Assembly: GCA_045129695.1 (NCBI GenBank)
Contig: JBGVJZ010000006.1
Location: 1-64,000, forward strand
Reading direction: 5' to 3'
DNA length: 64,000 bases
Source of the DNA: Eshraghiella sp045129695
Lineage (GTDB): Bacteria > Bacillota > Clostridia > Lachnospirales > Lachnospiraceae
This document shows positions 34,101-42,822 of the stretch, piece after piece. Position numbers and translations under genes: made by a program. Below the pieces are notes generated by a model. The model was given only the letters and a program-made list of their open reading frames with translations. It was not told the DNA's origin and did not search any database. Within the stretch, counting starts at the first letter, position 1; every line of letters begins with the position of its first letter.

Positions 34101-36086
34101 ATGACCGCATTCGCAGGTGTAGGTAGTAACACCTGCTTCTGTACAGGTCGGTTCAAGTGTTATTTCTGATGAATAACTGTGTGCAGTGCTCAGAACAACA
34201 TCACACACATCACATTTAAAATGAGCATCCGCAGTTCCGCCATTTACAGTTGTATGTCCGTTCTCTGCGATTTCTGTTGTATATGAATATCCACAATCAC
34301 AGGTATGGGTTATTATTCCCTTATCTGTACAGGTTGGCTCAAGAGTTACTGTATCTGTATAGCTATGTGACGTACTTATTACCTTACCACAGACACTGCA
34401 CTTGCTATGCACATCCGCAGTTCCGCCATTTACAGATGTATGCCCTTTTGCAGCAAGTTCTGATGTATATGAGTATCCACACTCACATGTATGAATTATC
34501 TCTCCGTCTGTGTCACAGGCAGCTTCAAGAGTTACATCTTCCGTATATGTATGCTCCGCACTAATTACGGCATTACATATCTGACATAAAATATGGCAAT
34601 CCGCTGTTGAACCTACAATTTTCATATGTCCCGTTGCAGGTATCTCTGTCGTATATATATACCCGCATTCACAGGTATGGGTTATCACTCCCGTTTCTGT
34701 ACAGGTTGGTTCAAGTGTTACCTCTTGCGTATATGTATGTATTCCATCAAGAACCTCTCCGCAACTCTCACATATACTATGTCCATCCGCACTTGCCCCA
34801 TTCACAGAAATATGTCCCGCTGCAGGTATTTCTGTAGTATAGCTGTATCCGCACTCACAGATATGTGTCATCTCACCCATCTCAAGACAGGTCGGTTCAA
34901 TACTTACCTCCTGTGTATATGTATGCTCTGCACTGATAATAGTTCCACATACGCTACACTTATCGTGACAGTTCTCAATGCCTCCATGTATTTGTGTATG
35001 ACCGGTCGCCGGTATTTCCGTCTCGGAAATAATCACGCCACAGTCATCACAGCTTACAGTTATCTTACCCGGCACAATACAGTCGGCATCTGTCACAGTC
35101 TCAATCTTCTTATGGGTATGTCCGCCATCAAAAGGTGCTCCATGTATATATTCATCTTCTTCATCATCTGTTTCAATAGCCTCAAGGATGAGTGGTTTAC
35201 TGTCATCCGCAACTTCTATTTCTCCTGAACCCATAACAGACTCTGCCTTGTCATATACAGAAGTCTTCTCCGCCATATCGATACCCCTTGTATCGATTTT
35301 CTCTTTAATTACTTCTTTATCAATAAACATCTCATGTCCGTTATCTGATGCAAAAAAGATATCCACAAGGTCATCATCCGATATATCTTCATCAATAACG
35401 ATAGGTACACACTTCTTAACTGTTATTTCGCCTGTTTCTTCATCCTTCTCAACGGTCTCAACCACATATACGGTTTCAACATCATCCATATTAACCTTTG
35501 TTTTGAAGCCGGCTTCAATTATTACATCTTCTTCAACAATTGCTCCGCTCGGCATAACTCGTTTGCTGGCAACCGCTCCTCCGTAAGTAAGTATATCCGT
35601 GGATACTTCTCCCTTGTCTGTAAAACCTATGTTAACTCTGAAAAACGTTCCTCTTACCGCAAGAACTGCATTAGGTGTATTAATTATAAACTCCTCCTGC
35701 TGTTCAAGAGGTTTTACAATTTCACTCGTCATTGAACCCCGGTCAAGCCGCATGGCTGTTTTGCCGCTGCCTGGCACTCCCAGTGTCTCCAATATAAGAC
35801 GGCTTCCGGATTCAAGCTTAACATATTTATCATCATCAAGAACCATTCTTACATAGCTCTCTCCCGACGTTATGACCTCATATCCCTCCATAAGGTGCAT
35901 TCCTTCATATGCCTTATATTCTATTCCGTTATTAACCACACTGACAATTCCGGAAACTTCCATTACAACTATACTACGATAGCCTTCCCTGGCATTAAGC
36001 TTAAGAATTATAACTGCTATTGCCACTACCACCAGAACAATTCCAGACAGGATGGGTATAAACTTCTTCCCTGATTTCTTAACCAT
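31200..36086 (-). CDS. Giant membrane-anchored FecR / Cys-His repeat / leucine-rich repeat protein
   Basis: A 1,628-residue protein. One transmembrane helix near the N terminus (about 8-30, IPILSGIVLVVVAIAVIILK) is followed by a FecR-type domain (about 50-210; FIINTPNAVLAVRGTFFRV). An acidic linker (about 230-330) leads to about seven tandem repeats of ~66 residues with the pattern H-x-Y ... C-x3-G ... C-x-CG ... GH ... C-x2-C (about 325-770). The rest (about 790-1628) is a leucine-rich repeat region of ~21-residue units (LTSLDVSGC, LTELDLS, type). No LPXTG or secretion-tail motif is seen. So it should display the repeats outside, anchored by its N terminus. I choose ATG at 36086, after AAAGGA; an upstream ATG at 36104 and the frame from 36113 are alternatives. 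Ligand and function are unknown. Confidence 0.85.
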   Translation of the reverse strand: MVKKSGKKFIPILSGIVLVVVAIAVIILKLNAREGYRSIVVMEVSGIVSVVNNGIEYKAYEGMHLMEGYEVITSGESYVRMVLDDDKYVKLESGSRLILETLGVPGSGKTAMRLDRGSMTSEIVKPLEQQEEFIINTPNAVLAVRGTFFRVNIGFTDKGEVSTDILTYGGAVASKRVMPSGAIVEEDVIIEAGFKTKVNMDDVETVYVVETVEKDEETGEITVKKCVPIVIDEDISDDDLVDIFFASDNGHEMFIDKEVIKEKIDTRGIDMAEKTSVYDKAESVMGSGEIEVADDSKPLILEAIETDDEEDEYIHGAPFDGGHTHKKIETVTDADCIVPGKITVSCDDCGVIISETEIPATGHTQIHGGIENCHDKCSVCGTIISAEHTYTQEVSIEPTCLEMGEMTHICECGYSYTTEIPAAGHISVNGASADGHSICESCGEVLDGIHTYTQEVTLEPTCTETGVITHTCECGYIYTTEIPATGHMKIVGSTADCHILCQICNAVISAEHTYTEDVTLEAACDTDGEIIHTCECGYSYTSELAAKGHTSVNGGTADVHSKCSVCGKVISTSHSYTDTVTLEPTCTDKGIITHTCDCGYSYTTEIAENGHTTVNGGTADAHFKCDVCDVVLSTAHSYSSEITLEPTCTEAGVTTYTCECGHVYTEAIEADGHIEMAGGTGECHTKCSVCQETLSDIHTMNESTITAATCKTDGELLHTCDCGYEYTTVIDSTGHTKAENKDVTTCSTCGRNLIALNSSNFPDEELLAYLTGGDIDSCSDDMLDTDELTLITKLVVPEGVTDLTGVELLSSMTELDLSNNTTLTNVSISGIIGTGLTITGGSTITGVSVTNSSSLATLDITGLSNVKTVDVSGMSALTGLDVSAFAGKLESINISNSGITELDIQTFNALTMVNASDCAALTSLNVSGCSVLTGLDVTGCPKLTEINVNSTLISEIDLTAHPLLTTVNVGYTTITALDLTNLTQLETLDVSSTDITALNVTPVAGTLKTLKLDYCDMLTSVTWPSDGTVMALEKFNAYQTGITNISLNEIFENLQMVYVGGGSLTSFEYIESDTSKLADLSISSSDKLESITITDNGADIPLSSISISDNTVLKTLSINNCSNLTSATISNNMALETIDLSGCDCMNNLFFSKSSVLSVINLSGCSMLNNLDVTQCTGLTDLNISGTMILEINLQTNTALKNFIAGGSELNGNLDFRELTAIETINLHDTEIYSLNVSNLTALKTLTVTDCFNLNYVYAEGCTALQECDFTNNTGSTMLSSLKITNTAITDINSALGGCTSIYELTISGNTGITSLDVSGLPNLTILNINGCTGITSLDVSGAINLSRLDIGGTGITNIDMSGCMALVDFLASGSALSGDLDYTYLTNLSLIDLSNSTGVTSLDVSNISTLHYLILSGCSGVTTLNTTGCTGLWEVAINGTQISTVSMANYTSLISIEAAGCTKLTYIDVTGCTEFAWVVLEGCTALQSLKLNGCTKIRTLDMSGYDELNSLTYLDVRNNSNLTELNLSALTELTTVDVDMSDNLTYIDISNTKLSAFDSSAMSNVKIFMCMYATNLTSIPLGNATTLSTLNVTGCSSALNIDLSESSSLYSDYANSIIGYADTMTVY
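33840..35135 (-). repeat. Seven tandem ~200-bp repeats coding Cys/His modules
   Basis: Within the giant surface protein gene, units of about 66 codons recur. Each begins with HTYTQEV-, HSYTDTV- or similar, then EPTCT, G, HTCECGYSYTTEI, ATGH and a CSVCG-type pair. Copies differ in DNA sequence, so they are old duplications rather than recent slippage. Cysteine and histidine spacing suggests a zinc- or iron-binding ribbon. Confidence 0.75.
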
Positions 36087-36188
36087 ACCCCAAGATCCTT
36101 TCATAATAAACATCTTATGTATTTTATCCGGTTCTTTAATTAGTGTTTATATTATGAATATTTTACCATACAACTCTTCTCATAACAA

Positions 36189-36236
36189 CAAAAAAACTCA
36201 ACTTAGTACAACTTTAACAAGTTATATAAGCTGAGT
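36189..36236 (-). terminator. Terminator of the maltodextrin operon
   Basis: On the minus strand ACTCAGCTTA pairs with TAAGTTGAGT (10 bp, one G-U) around a 21-base loop with its own small ACTT/AAGT stem. A run of T follows. It lies just after the malG-like stop. Confidence 0.75.
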
Positions 36237-36243
36237 TTTTAAT

Positions 36244-37074
36244 TTATTCTTTTACCGCTCCGGCACTCACACCGGTAACAAGAAACCTTGATAACGCAAA
36301 ATACAATGCCACAATCGGAACTGCAATAAAGATTGCTCCCGCCGCAAACCTTGTGAATTCAGTTTCATCCAGGTGCATAAGGCCCACCGCCACAGTCCAC
36401 AGGTCCTTGTTTTTCAAAAGGAGGTTAGGGAGTATGAAATCACTCCACGGCCATGCGAACTGTGTAAGTGCGGTGTATACAATAATCGGCTTTGACAGAG
36501 GAAGAGTTATGTCTGTAAAAACCTTGAAATTGGTTGCTCCGTCTATTCTGGCGGCTTCATAAATCGAGTTGGATATTGTATCAAAATATCCCTTCTGTAC
36601 AAGATATCCCATCGGTGCACCCGCGGAATATATGAGAATAAGGCTCCAGAGTTTATTAATCAACCCGAAATTAACCATCAGAAGATATACTGCAGTCATT
36701 CCCATAAAGCTTGGAAACATGCTTAGTACCAAAGTTGATTTCATAAGAACTTTTTTGCTCTTAAACTGAAATCTGCTAATTGTATATGCCGTAAGAATAA
36801 CCAGTATCGTCCCAATAAGACTTGAAAAAGCGGCAACAAACAATGTGTTTTTCAACCAATTAGGATAATCATACATTGTTGTATCGGTAAATAACTTAAT
36901 ATATCCGTTCAGACTGTACGAAGTCGGAAAGAATCCATCCAAATCGTATATTGAACCGCTTTTTGAAAAAGAGGACAACACAAGCCAGAATACCGGAAAA
37001 AAGAAAATAAAACATACAATCACAAGAATGATATATGTAACTATCGTATCAAAGATATTTCTTTTACTCTTCAT
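36244..37074 (-). CDS. malG: Maltodextrin ABC transporter permease, MalG-type
   Basis: A 276-residue binding-protein-dependent permease with six transmembrane helices. The EAA loop, which contacts the ATPase, is EAARIDGATNFKVFTDITLP. It ends with a C-terminal membrane segment and SAGAVKE. Its start overlaps the malF-type stop by four bases (ATGA), so the two are coupled. It is last in the operon; no dedicated ATPase gene is here, as usual for such systems where a shared MsmK-type ATPase serves several transporters. SD AAGGAGG. Confidence 0.92.
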   Translation of the reverse strand: MKSKRNIFDTIVTYIILVIVCFIFFFPVFWLVLSSFSKSGSIYDLDGFFPTSYSLNGYIKLFTDTTMYDYPNWLKNTLFVAAFSSLIGTILVILTAYTISRFQFKSKKVLMKSTLVLSMFPSFMGMTAVYLLMVNFGLINKLWSLILIYSAGAPMGYLVQKGYFDTISNSIYEAARIDGATNFKVFTDITLPLSKPIIVYTALTQFAWPWSDFILPNLLLKNKDLWTVAVGLMHLDETEFTRFAAGAIFIAVPIVALYFALSRFLVTGVSAGAVKE

Positions 37075-38375
37075 CGGAACGTATCCTCCTTCTTAAATGC
37101 TGCACTTCTCACATACACAACCAATGAAAATACGGATGTGATAATGAATATAATCAGACTCACTGCCGCCCCTATTCCGTAATAAGTATTATCTATGGAC
37201 AGATTATACAGCCAGTTAATCAGTAAATCCGTGTCGCTTGCGAGGAAATAGTCATCCATATAAAGTCCGCCTCGCAGAAAATAAAACACGCCAAAATTAT
37301 TGAAATTATTTACAAAGCTTGTAATCAGCACCGGTGTTGTTGAAAAAATAACAAATGGTAATGTAATCCTGATAAACTGCTTCCATTTGCTTGCTCCATC
37401 AATTGAAGCTGCTTCATAAAGTTCCGTATTCATATTTGAAAGAATTCCGGTTGCCAACAGCATTGAAGTCGGAATTGATGTCCATGCATTAACAAACAGA
37501 CCTATTATTTTGGCTTTGATTCCTGCATCAATATCTAAAAATCCAACTGCATTACCGCCACTCAGGGTTATATAATAGTTAATTGGTCCGCCATATGAAA
37601 ACATAAATTTAAATGCAAGCAATGTTATAAATCCCGGAACTGCATATGCAAGTATCGGAAATGCTCTCCAGAAGGTTTTACCCTTAACACATTTTTTATT
37701 AAGTAACAGTGCAAGCCCAAGTCCTCCGAAATAATTAATAAAAGTCGAAAGCAGTGCCCATACGAGATTCCATCCCAAAATTTTAATAAATGTTTCTTTA
37801 ATTTCAGAAAGTGAAAAAATCTTTATAAAATTTCCAAAGCCTATCCAGTCCACTAATTCCGGCGGAACTATCTCTCCCCCATAATTAGTAAAAGAAATCA
37901 GAATCATAAAAACAATCGGAAGAACGTTGAAAATCAACACGCCTGCTACCGGCAATGCCAGTGCAATTATATAAAATTTCTTATCCAGAAAGGCAGACAT
38001 TGACGTTTTGAAATTCATAAGCTCCCTGCCGGCTCTAATCTTTTGGTCACATTCTTTAATATCCCTTATATTTGAGAAATGAACAAATATAAAAACAATA
38101 ATTACAATAAATGCCAGAATTCCCTTTAGAAGCATTATTACTGAATCATCACCCGCCGTCCCCAGCCATGGGTCCGCTTTAACAGTTCCTAATGTAAAGA
38201 AGCCTGCAATATCCTCTGCACCTGTCCAAATCATGTAAAAAATAACAGCGGCAAAAAACAACAGATATAACAGTCCTTTGATAAACTGCTTATACAGTAT
38301 CTGCCCGGTTCCCATAACAATCATTGAGGCAATTACCTGAAAAGAAGCATGGGACTTATTTATTTTTTTGTTCAT
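37071..38375 (-). CDS. malF: Maltodextrin ABC transporter permease, MalF-type
   Basis: A 434-residue permease with about eight transmembrane helices; N-terminal extra helices (about 15-45 and 80-105) precede the core six, as in MalF. The EAA loop is YEAASIDGASKWKQFIRITLP. Pairs with the MalG-type gene through a 4-bp overlap and follows the binding-protein gene by 17 bp. SD AAGGACTG. It probably imports linear or cyclic maltodextrins, judged by neighbours. Confidence 0.92.
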   Translation of the reverse strand: MNKKINKSHASFQVIASMIVMGTGQILYKQFIKGLLYLLFFAAVIFYMIWTGAEDIAGFFTLGTVKADPWLGTAGDDSVIMLLKGILAFIVIIVFIFVHFSNIRDIKECDQKIRAGRELMNFKTSMSAFLDKKFYIIALALPVAGVLIFNVLPIVFMILISFTNYGGEIVPPELVDWIGFGNFIKIFSLSEIKETFIKILGWNLVWALLSTFINYFGGLGLALLLNKKCVKGKTFWRAFPILAYAVPGFITLLAFKFMFSYGGPINYYITLSGGNAVGFLDIDAGIKAKIIGLFVNAWTSIPTSMLLATGILSNMNTELYEAASIDGASKWKQFIRITLPFVIFSTTPVLITSFVNNFNNFGVFYFLRGGLYMDDYFLASDTDLLINWLYNLSIDNTYYGIGAAVSLIIFIITSVFSLVVYVRSAAFKKEDTFR

Positions 38376-38392
38376 ATTAATCAGTCCTTCCT

Positions 38393-39868
38393 CTATTCTG
38401 ACAGAACATAAATTGCATCATAAACGTTTTTGGAGGCGGTATCCAAAGCTTCCTGAAAATCTTCTTTTGAGATATATTTTTCGGCCTCACCATCTGCTTT
38501 TCTGAATGCATCCTTGGCAACATCCGCCATAATTGTCTGTGTTGGAACCCAAATCTGATCCACAGCCTTAATTGAAGGCATTAAATAAATTCTTCCCGAT
38601 TCAAGACTGTTAAAAATAACATCTGCCGTTCCGTCTGATTCTTCTGCAACATCTGAACGTGTTGGAGCAATTCCGAGCATCTCCATTCTTATCTTAATCA
38701 TTTCATAGCTTGTAGCAAAATTAACAAACTCTATACATGCTTCCCTATTCTCTGTATATGAGCTGATTCCATATCCGTTTACACCACCCATTACAATGGT
38801 ATCCACAAAATCTGCTTCAGTCATTGCACTGCTGTCCCTGCTTAAATCACCATCAGCAGGCATAAGTGCCGGCATTTCTATCATCATAAGATTCTCTTCT
38901 GCCTTTTTTAAAGCCTTATTGGCTTCAAGCCCCTCCACCTCATTATAATAGGCGGCAAGCTTTTCATAGAAAAGACTGTAAGTATCAGGAGTTGAAACCG
39001 TACAGAAATATGTTCCGTCTGCAAGCTTCTCATAGCGGTTATATGTAATTGTATCATCAATACAGCCCTTATACATCAATGCAGACATTTGCTTTAATGC
39101 ACTAAGTCCCAATGCTGCATCCCCTTTACCAAATCCAACATCCGCAGAATTAAGTGTACCATCTTCGTTTTTTCCGAAAATGTATGAATTATATGAAAGC
39201 ATAAAAGGTGACACAAGATATAAATTGTTCATTGAAGCCATGAAACCATACTGACTGTCATGATTTGCACTACTATCAGTTTCCCTCAGATATTTGGAAT
39301 AAGCATATAAATCATTCCAGTTCTCAAAGAAATCCGGGGTTCCATTGCCATTATCATCCCACTCTGTTTCCCAATTTGATGGCAACAAATCCACTCTGTA
39401 GAAAAGCATTGGTTCCTGAATATTTACCGGAACACCACAATAATAACTCTCTCCGTCAATTACTACCTTCAATGCCTCCCATGCTGCTTCAGGAATATAT
39501 TTGTAACACTCGAAATCTTCTATAGACAATGAAAGAATATGTTTATCCTCCGCATAAGTCATAAGCTTGTCATTTGCCTGATATAAAACATCCGGACCAT
39601 AACCATACGGGCCATTTGCTGCCAAATCCGTATATTCATCCATATTCGCATCAACAGCCATAATGCCCTTATCTTTATAAGCTGCATTAAAAGCATCTAT
39701 CAGCTCCTGCAAATAGCCTTCTTTCTTGGCAGTGTCATTTTCCAGCACATGTATGACAATAGTGTCTTTATTATTTGCGGTACTTGTTTTAGAATTATTT
39801 CCACAGCCCGCAACTCCCAACACAGTTATGCCTGCAAGACACAATGCAATAATTCTTTTTAATTTCAT
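38393..39868 (-). CDS. malE: Maltodextrin-binding lipoprotein, MalE-type
   Basis: A 491-residue extracellular solute-binding protein. The signal peptide ends in a lipobox (GITVLGVAGCGNN, lipidated Cys at about residue 22). The mature part has the two-lobe solute-binding fold of family 1; ADEGKMTYAEDK-like and GVNGYGISSYTENREACIEF segments are visible. It hands sugar to the MalF/MalG permeases just downstream. It overlaps the GH13 gene by four bases (ATGA). At 491 residues it is longer than the usual 400-430. Confidence 0.9.
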   Translation of the reverse strand: MKLKRIIALCLAGITVLGVAGCGNNSKTSTANNKDTIVIHVLENDTAKKEGYLQELIDAFNAAYKDKGIMAVDANMDEYTDLAANGPYGYGPDVLYQANDKLMTYAEDKHILSLSIEDFECYKYIPEAAWEALKVVIDGESYYCGVPVNIQEPMLFYRVDLLPSNWETEWDDNGNGTPDFFENWNDLYAYSKYLRETDSSANHDSQYGFMASMNNLYLVSPFMLSYNSYIFGKNEDGTLNSADVGFGKGDAALGLSALKQMSALMYKGCIDDTITYNRYEKLADGTYFCTVSTPDTYSLFYEKLAAYYNEVEGLEANKALKKAEENLMMIEMPALMPADGDLSRDSSAMTEADFVDTIVMGGVNGYGISSYTENREACIEFVNFATSYEMIKIRMEMLGIAPTRSDVAEESDGTADVIFNSLESGRIYLMPSIKAVDQIWVPTQTIMADVAKDAFRKADGEAEKYISKEDFQEALDTASKNVYDAIYVLSE

Positions 39869-41547
39869 ATAATCACCCTTTCATTCAACATAATACAAAA
39901 GCTTTTAGGATTTATCTCAATACCCCCTGCCCTGTTGAGAGTATCCGTATCGTTAATAAACAACCTTATTTCATTGTCCTTTAAAGTATTTTTCAACATA
40001 AAAACACCATTTTCTTCGTATATTCCTACTTTGCCATCCGCAAGGCTATATGTCCTTCTGATGGCTGCAAGCTTCCTCATAAGTTCTGCGACATCTCCAT
40101 ACTCTCCCAGTAAACCTGTTTTTTCCCAGTCCATACATCTTCTGCAATCCGGGTCATAACCTCCCCGCATCAGAATTTCCGTACCGTAATAAATGCAAGG
40201 TGCTCCCGGAAATAAATATAAAAGACATAATGCCGCTTTTATTTTGAACTTATCTTCCTTCACTTCACTAAAAAATCTATGCGTGTCATGACTGTCAAGC
40301 AGATTTAACATCATTGTATTAACAGTTGCATTGTTACGCATCAATATGTCATTAAGTTTCCATGCGAAGTGTTTCGCATCAAACTTATTAAAAGCAAAAT
40401 AATCAAGGCATGCTTTGGTAAAAGAATAATTCATTATACTGTCATACTGGTCCCCACGCAGATTAGTATATGCGTCGTGCCAGTTCTCACCGATTATAAC
40501 CGCATCCCTTTTCTGATTTTTGATTGCCTTTCTGAATAGTCTCCAGAAATCATGACTTACTTCATCTGATACATCAAGTCTCCAGCCATCAATATCATAT
40601 TTATCTATGTAATGACAGCCTATTCCTATGAGAAATTTCTGTACCTCTTCATTAGAGGTATTAAATTTAGGCATATATTTGCAGGCAGCAAACACTTCAT
40701 AATTATTCCGTTCTTTATTGACTTCATCTCCGTCAATAATAAACCAGTCAAAATATTCTGAAGCTCTGCCCTTTTTAATTACATCCTGAAACTGAGCCAG
40801 TTCATCACTGCAATGATTAAAAACAGCATCCATAACAATTCTCATATCCCTGCTGTGAATATTTTCCACCAGTTCATGCAAATCCTCTTGATTGCCGAAT
40901 TGTGTGTCCACTGTAAAATAATCACTTATATCGTATTTATGATTCGAAATTGACTGAAAAACCGGTGTAAGATAAATGGTATTGCATCCCAGACTCTTAA
41001 TATAATCAAGTTTTTCCGTTATTCCCTTTAAGTCCCCTCCTGCAAAGGTTTTAGGTGTAGGTATATCACCCCATTTGCAGTTAACATAGGACATATCCTT
41101 GTCTTTTCTGCCGATATTAAACCTATCCACAAAAATCTGATAGAAAACTGCCTGTTTCATCCAGTCCACACACTCCATTATATCTGCCCTGTTAATGTAG
41201 GGATACTGGAAGAAATTGTAATAACCCAGAGTAAAATCGTATTTTTCGGTTATTCCGTCTTCAGAGAAATAATAATATTTCTCCCCGTCAAACACATAAA
41301 AAACATACGCCAGTCTGGTATCTTCGAGGTTAAGTTTTATTTCAAAATAATCGTAAAGCTCACTTGAGTATGCTTTTGGCATCTCCCTTTTTAGCTGGGA
41401 GGTGCCAATAACATATTTACTCTCATAAATCACTTCTGCTTTTTGAATATCATCTCTTGCGGTTCTTAAGCGCAATACAATTTCTTTTTCAGAAACAGGA
41501 AAACAGTATGAAGAATCCACAATATGAAGCATTGCGTATCTGTTCAT
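39865..41547 (-). CDS. Intracellular GH13 alpha-glucan hydrolase (neopullulanase/cyclomaltodextrinase type)
   Basis: A 560-residue alpha-amylase-family enzyme. The N-terminal ~120 residues resemble the CBM34/alpha-amylase N domain. The (beta/alpha)8 barrel has VMDAVFNHCSDE, DGWRLDVSDEV (nucleophile Asp near 323), IIGENWHDA (acid Glu near 352) and LLDSHDTHRF (third Asp near 418). The N-terminal domain and MDAVFNHC make the GH13_20 group (maltogenic amylase, neopullulanase, cyclomaltodextrinase) most likely. It has no signal peptide, so it cuts dextrins after import by the transporter encoded downstream. SD AAAGGAGAA. Confidence 0.88.
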   Translation of the reverse strand: MNRYAMLHIVDSSYCFPVSEKEIVLRLRTARDDIQKAEVIYESKYVIGTSQLKREMPKAYSSELYDYFEIKLNLEDTRLAYVFYVFDGEKYYYFSEDGITEKYDFTLGYYNFFQYPYINRADIMECVDWMKQAVFYQIFVDRFNIGRKDKDMSYVNCKWGDIPTPKTFAGGDLKGITEKLDYIKSLGCNTIYLTPVFQSISNHKYDISDYFTVDTQFGNQEDLHELVENIHSRDMRIVMDAVFNHCSDELAQFQDVIKKGRASEYFDWFIIDGDEVNKERNNYEVFAACKYMPKFNTSNEEVQKFLIGIGCHYIDKYDIDGWRLDVSDEVSHDFWRLFRKAIKNQKRDAVIIGENWHDAYTNLRGDQYDSIMNYSFTKACLDYFAFNKFDAKHFAWKLNDILMRNNATVNTMMLNLLDSHDTHRFFSEVKEDKFKIKAALCLLYLFPGAPCIYYGTEILMRGGYDPDCRRCMDWEKTGLLGEYGDVAELMRKLAAIRRTYSLADGKVGIYEENGVFMLKNTLKDNEIRLFINDTDTLNRAGGIEINPKSFCIMLNERVII

Positions 41548-41579
41548 ATAATTCTCCTTTCGACCTGAGTAGTTGAATA

Positions 41580-42665
41580 TTATTTCGTAATTTTAATGCT
41601 CATAGTCTCTGCATCAACTGTAAATGTATAGCTGCCTGCCTCAAGTACCTGAACATTATTTCCATTTTCTGCAAGAAGAGCCTTGGATGCATCATCCGTT
41701 ACATTTGATTCCTTAAGTACAAGTCCTGTGTCTGCACCATCTTCATATACCATAAAGCAGATTTCTGTATTTGCTTCAAGCTCCATGGTAATTGTGAATT
41801 CTGCTGTCCCCTCTGTTCTTGTCAGTTCTTTGACCTCTGACCAGTCAGAAACCCAGCTTCCCTTTACCATAATTCCTGTTAAATCACTAACTACGAATGG
41901 TTCCTCTTCTTTCTCTGCGCCTTCACTCAATGTATCACCATTTCTTACGACAGTAATTGTATCCATTGCTTCGTTATCCGGATCAGTTGTTAATGTAATA
42001 GTATAATTTCCTGCCATAATTACATTTATGTTAGAGGTTGCATCAGAACCGCCTAAACCTCCGCCACTTTCCATCTGTGACTCATCGAGTCCGGTAAAAT
42101 AACCAAAACCATGCTGTCCATCCCACTGCCAGTCATGGATAATCTGAAACTGGTCGCCTTCAAATAAATCAATAGTAATTGCAAATTCGTTAGTAACATT
42201 ACCTGTTGGCTGTAATCTGAAGTTTTCCCTTGCAGCTTCCTCAACATTTGAACCTGCCCATGCACTTTCTGCAAGGCTTCCCAAATCAGATGCTCCAACT
42301 ATGTACCATGCTCTTGTATCCTCAGCTGCATTAATAGTCTTAAAGCATCCGTAAAGAGTTGTATTCTCAGTAAAAACATCAAATTCAAGTTCTTTTTTAC
42401 TTGCTCCGATGAAGGAAGGAGTCTCATACCATCCTGTAAATTCAGCATTTTCTGCCTGCTGGAATTTCTCGTACTCGTCTGCCGGGATAACCATACCTGA
42501 TTCAACGGAAATATCGCCCAGTTTGGTATCACCGTTCATAAATGTAACAGTTATTTTCTCCTTCTCATTATTTGTTGTGCTCTCCTGCTTACAGCCACAA
42601 AGAGCTGTCACAAGGAATGTACAGATTAGAACTGCACCAAAAAGTTTCTTTAAGATTTTTTTCAT
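41580..42665 (-). CDS. Lipoprotein, probably glucan-binding, first gene of the maltodextrin operon
   Basis: A 361-residue lipoprotein: signal peptide with lipobox TALCGCKQ (lipidated Cys near residue 25). Next is a short repeat-like module (about 37-105, ITVTFMNGDTKLGD ... EFTGWYETPSF) similar to Listeria-Bacteroides wall repeats. Two beta-rich modules follow (about 115-240 and 255-361) like SusE/SusF-type carbohydrate-binding domains, each ending with AGSYTFTVD or AGNYTITLT. It is placed to catch starch or dextrins at the cell surface before cleavage or transport. Binding specificity is inferred from the operon. Confidence 0.78.
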   Translation of the reverse strand: MKKILKKLFGAVLICTFLVTALCGCKQESTTNNEKEKITVTFMNGDTKLGDISVESGMVIPADEYEKFQQAENAEFTGWYETPSFIGASKKELEFDVFTENTTLYGCFKTINAAEDTRAWYIVGASDLGSLAESAWAGSNVEEAARENFRLQPTGNVTNEFAITIDLFEGDQFQIIHDWQWDGQHGFGYFTGLDESQMESGGGLGGSDATSNINVIMAGNYTITLTTDPDNEAMDTITVVRNGDTLSEGAEKEEEPFVVSDLTGIMVKGSWVSDWSEVKELTRTEGTAEFTITMELEANTEICFMVYEDGADTGLVLKESNVTDDASKALLAENGNNVQVLEAGSYTFTVDAETMSIKITK

Positions 42666-42690
42666 TAATAAAACCTCCTCTTTCTCATTA

Positions 42691-42806
42691 CTTAACCGTT
42701 TAACTTAATCGGTTAAGTTGATATTAGCACAGCATCACTATGATGTCAATATTAGTTGACATTTTTTTTTGAACTTTGTAAGATTAGCTTATACGTTTAA
42801 CTTATA
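42691..42806. promoter_or_regulatory. Divergent promoters and LacI-type operators of the maltodextrin locus
   Basis: Minus-strand promoter: TTGACA (42744-42749), 17 bp, TAATAT (42721-42726). Plus-strand promoter: TTGACA (42756-42761), 17 bp, TAAGAT (42779-42784). The start-site side of the minus promoter is an operator: AACTTAA-TCGG-TTAAGTT (42702-42719), nested in CTTAACCG...CGGTTAAG (42691-42717). A related site with CGTTTAACTTA spans 42790-42806, at the start of the regulator's own transcript. The arrangement fits repression of both directions by the LacI-type protein. Confidence 0.8.
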
Positions 42807-42822
42807 TTTAGGGGTAATTAGA

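Noticed and set aside
33840..35135. Repeats considered as a CRISPR array or recent tandem duplication
   Set aside because: Units are ~200 bp, coding and diverged, without short identical repeats and spacers; they are protein modules.
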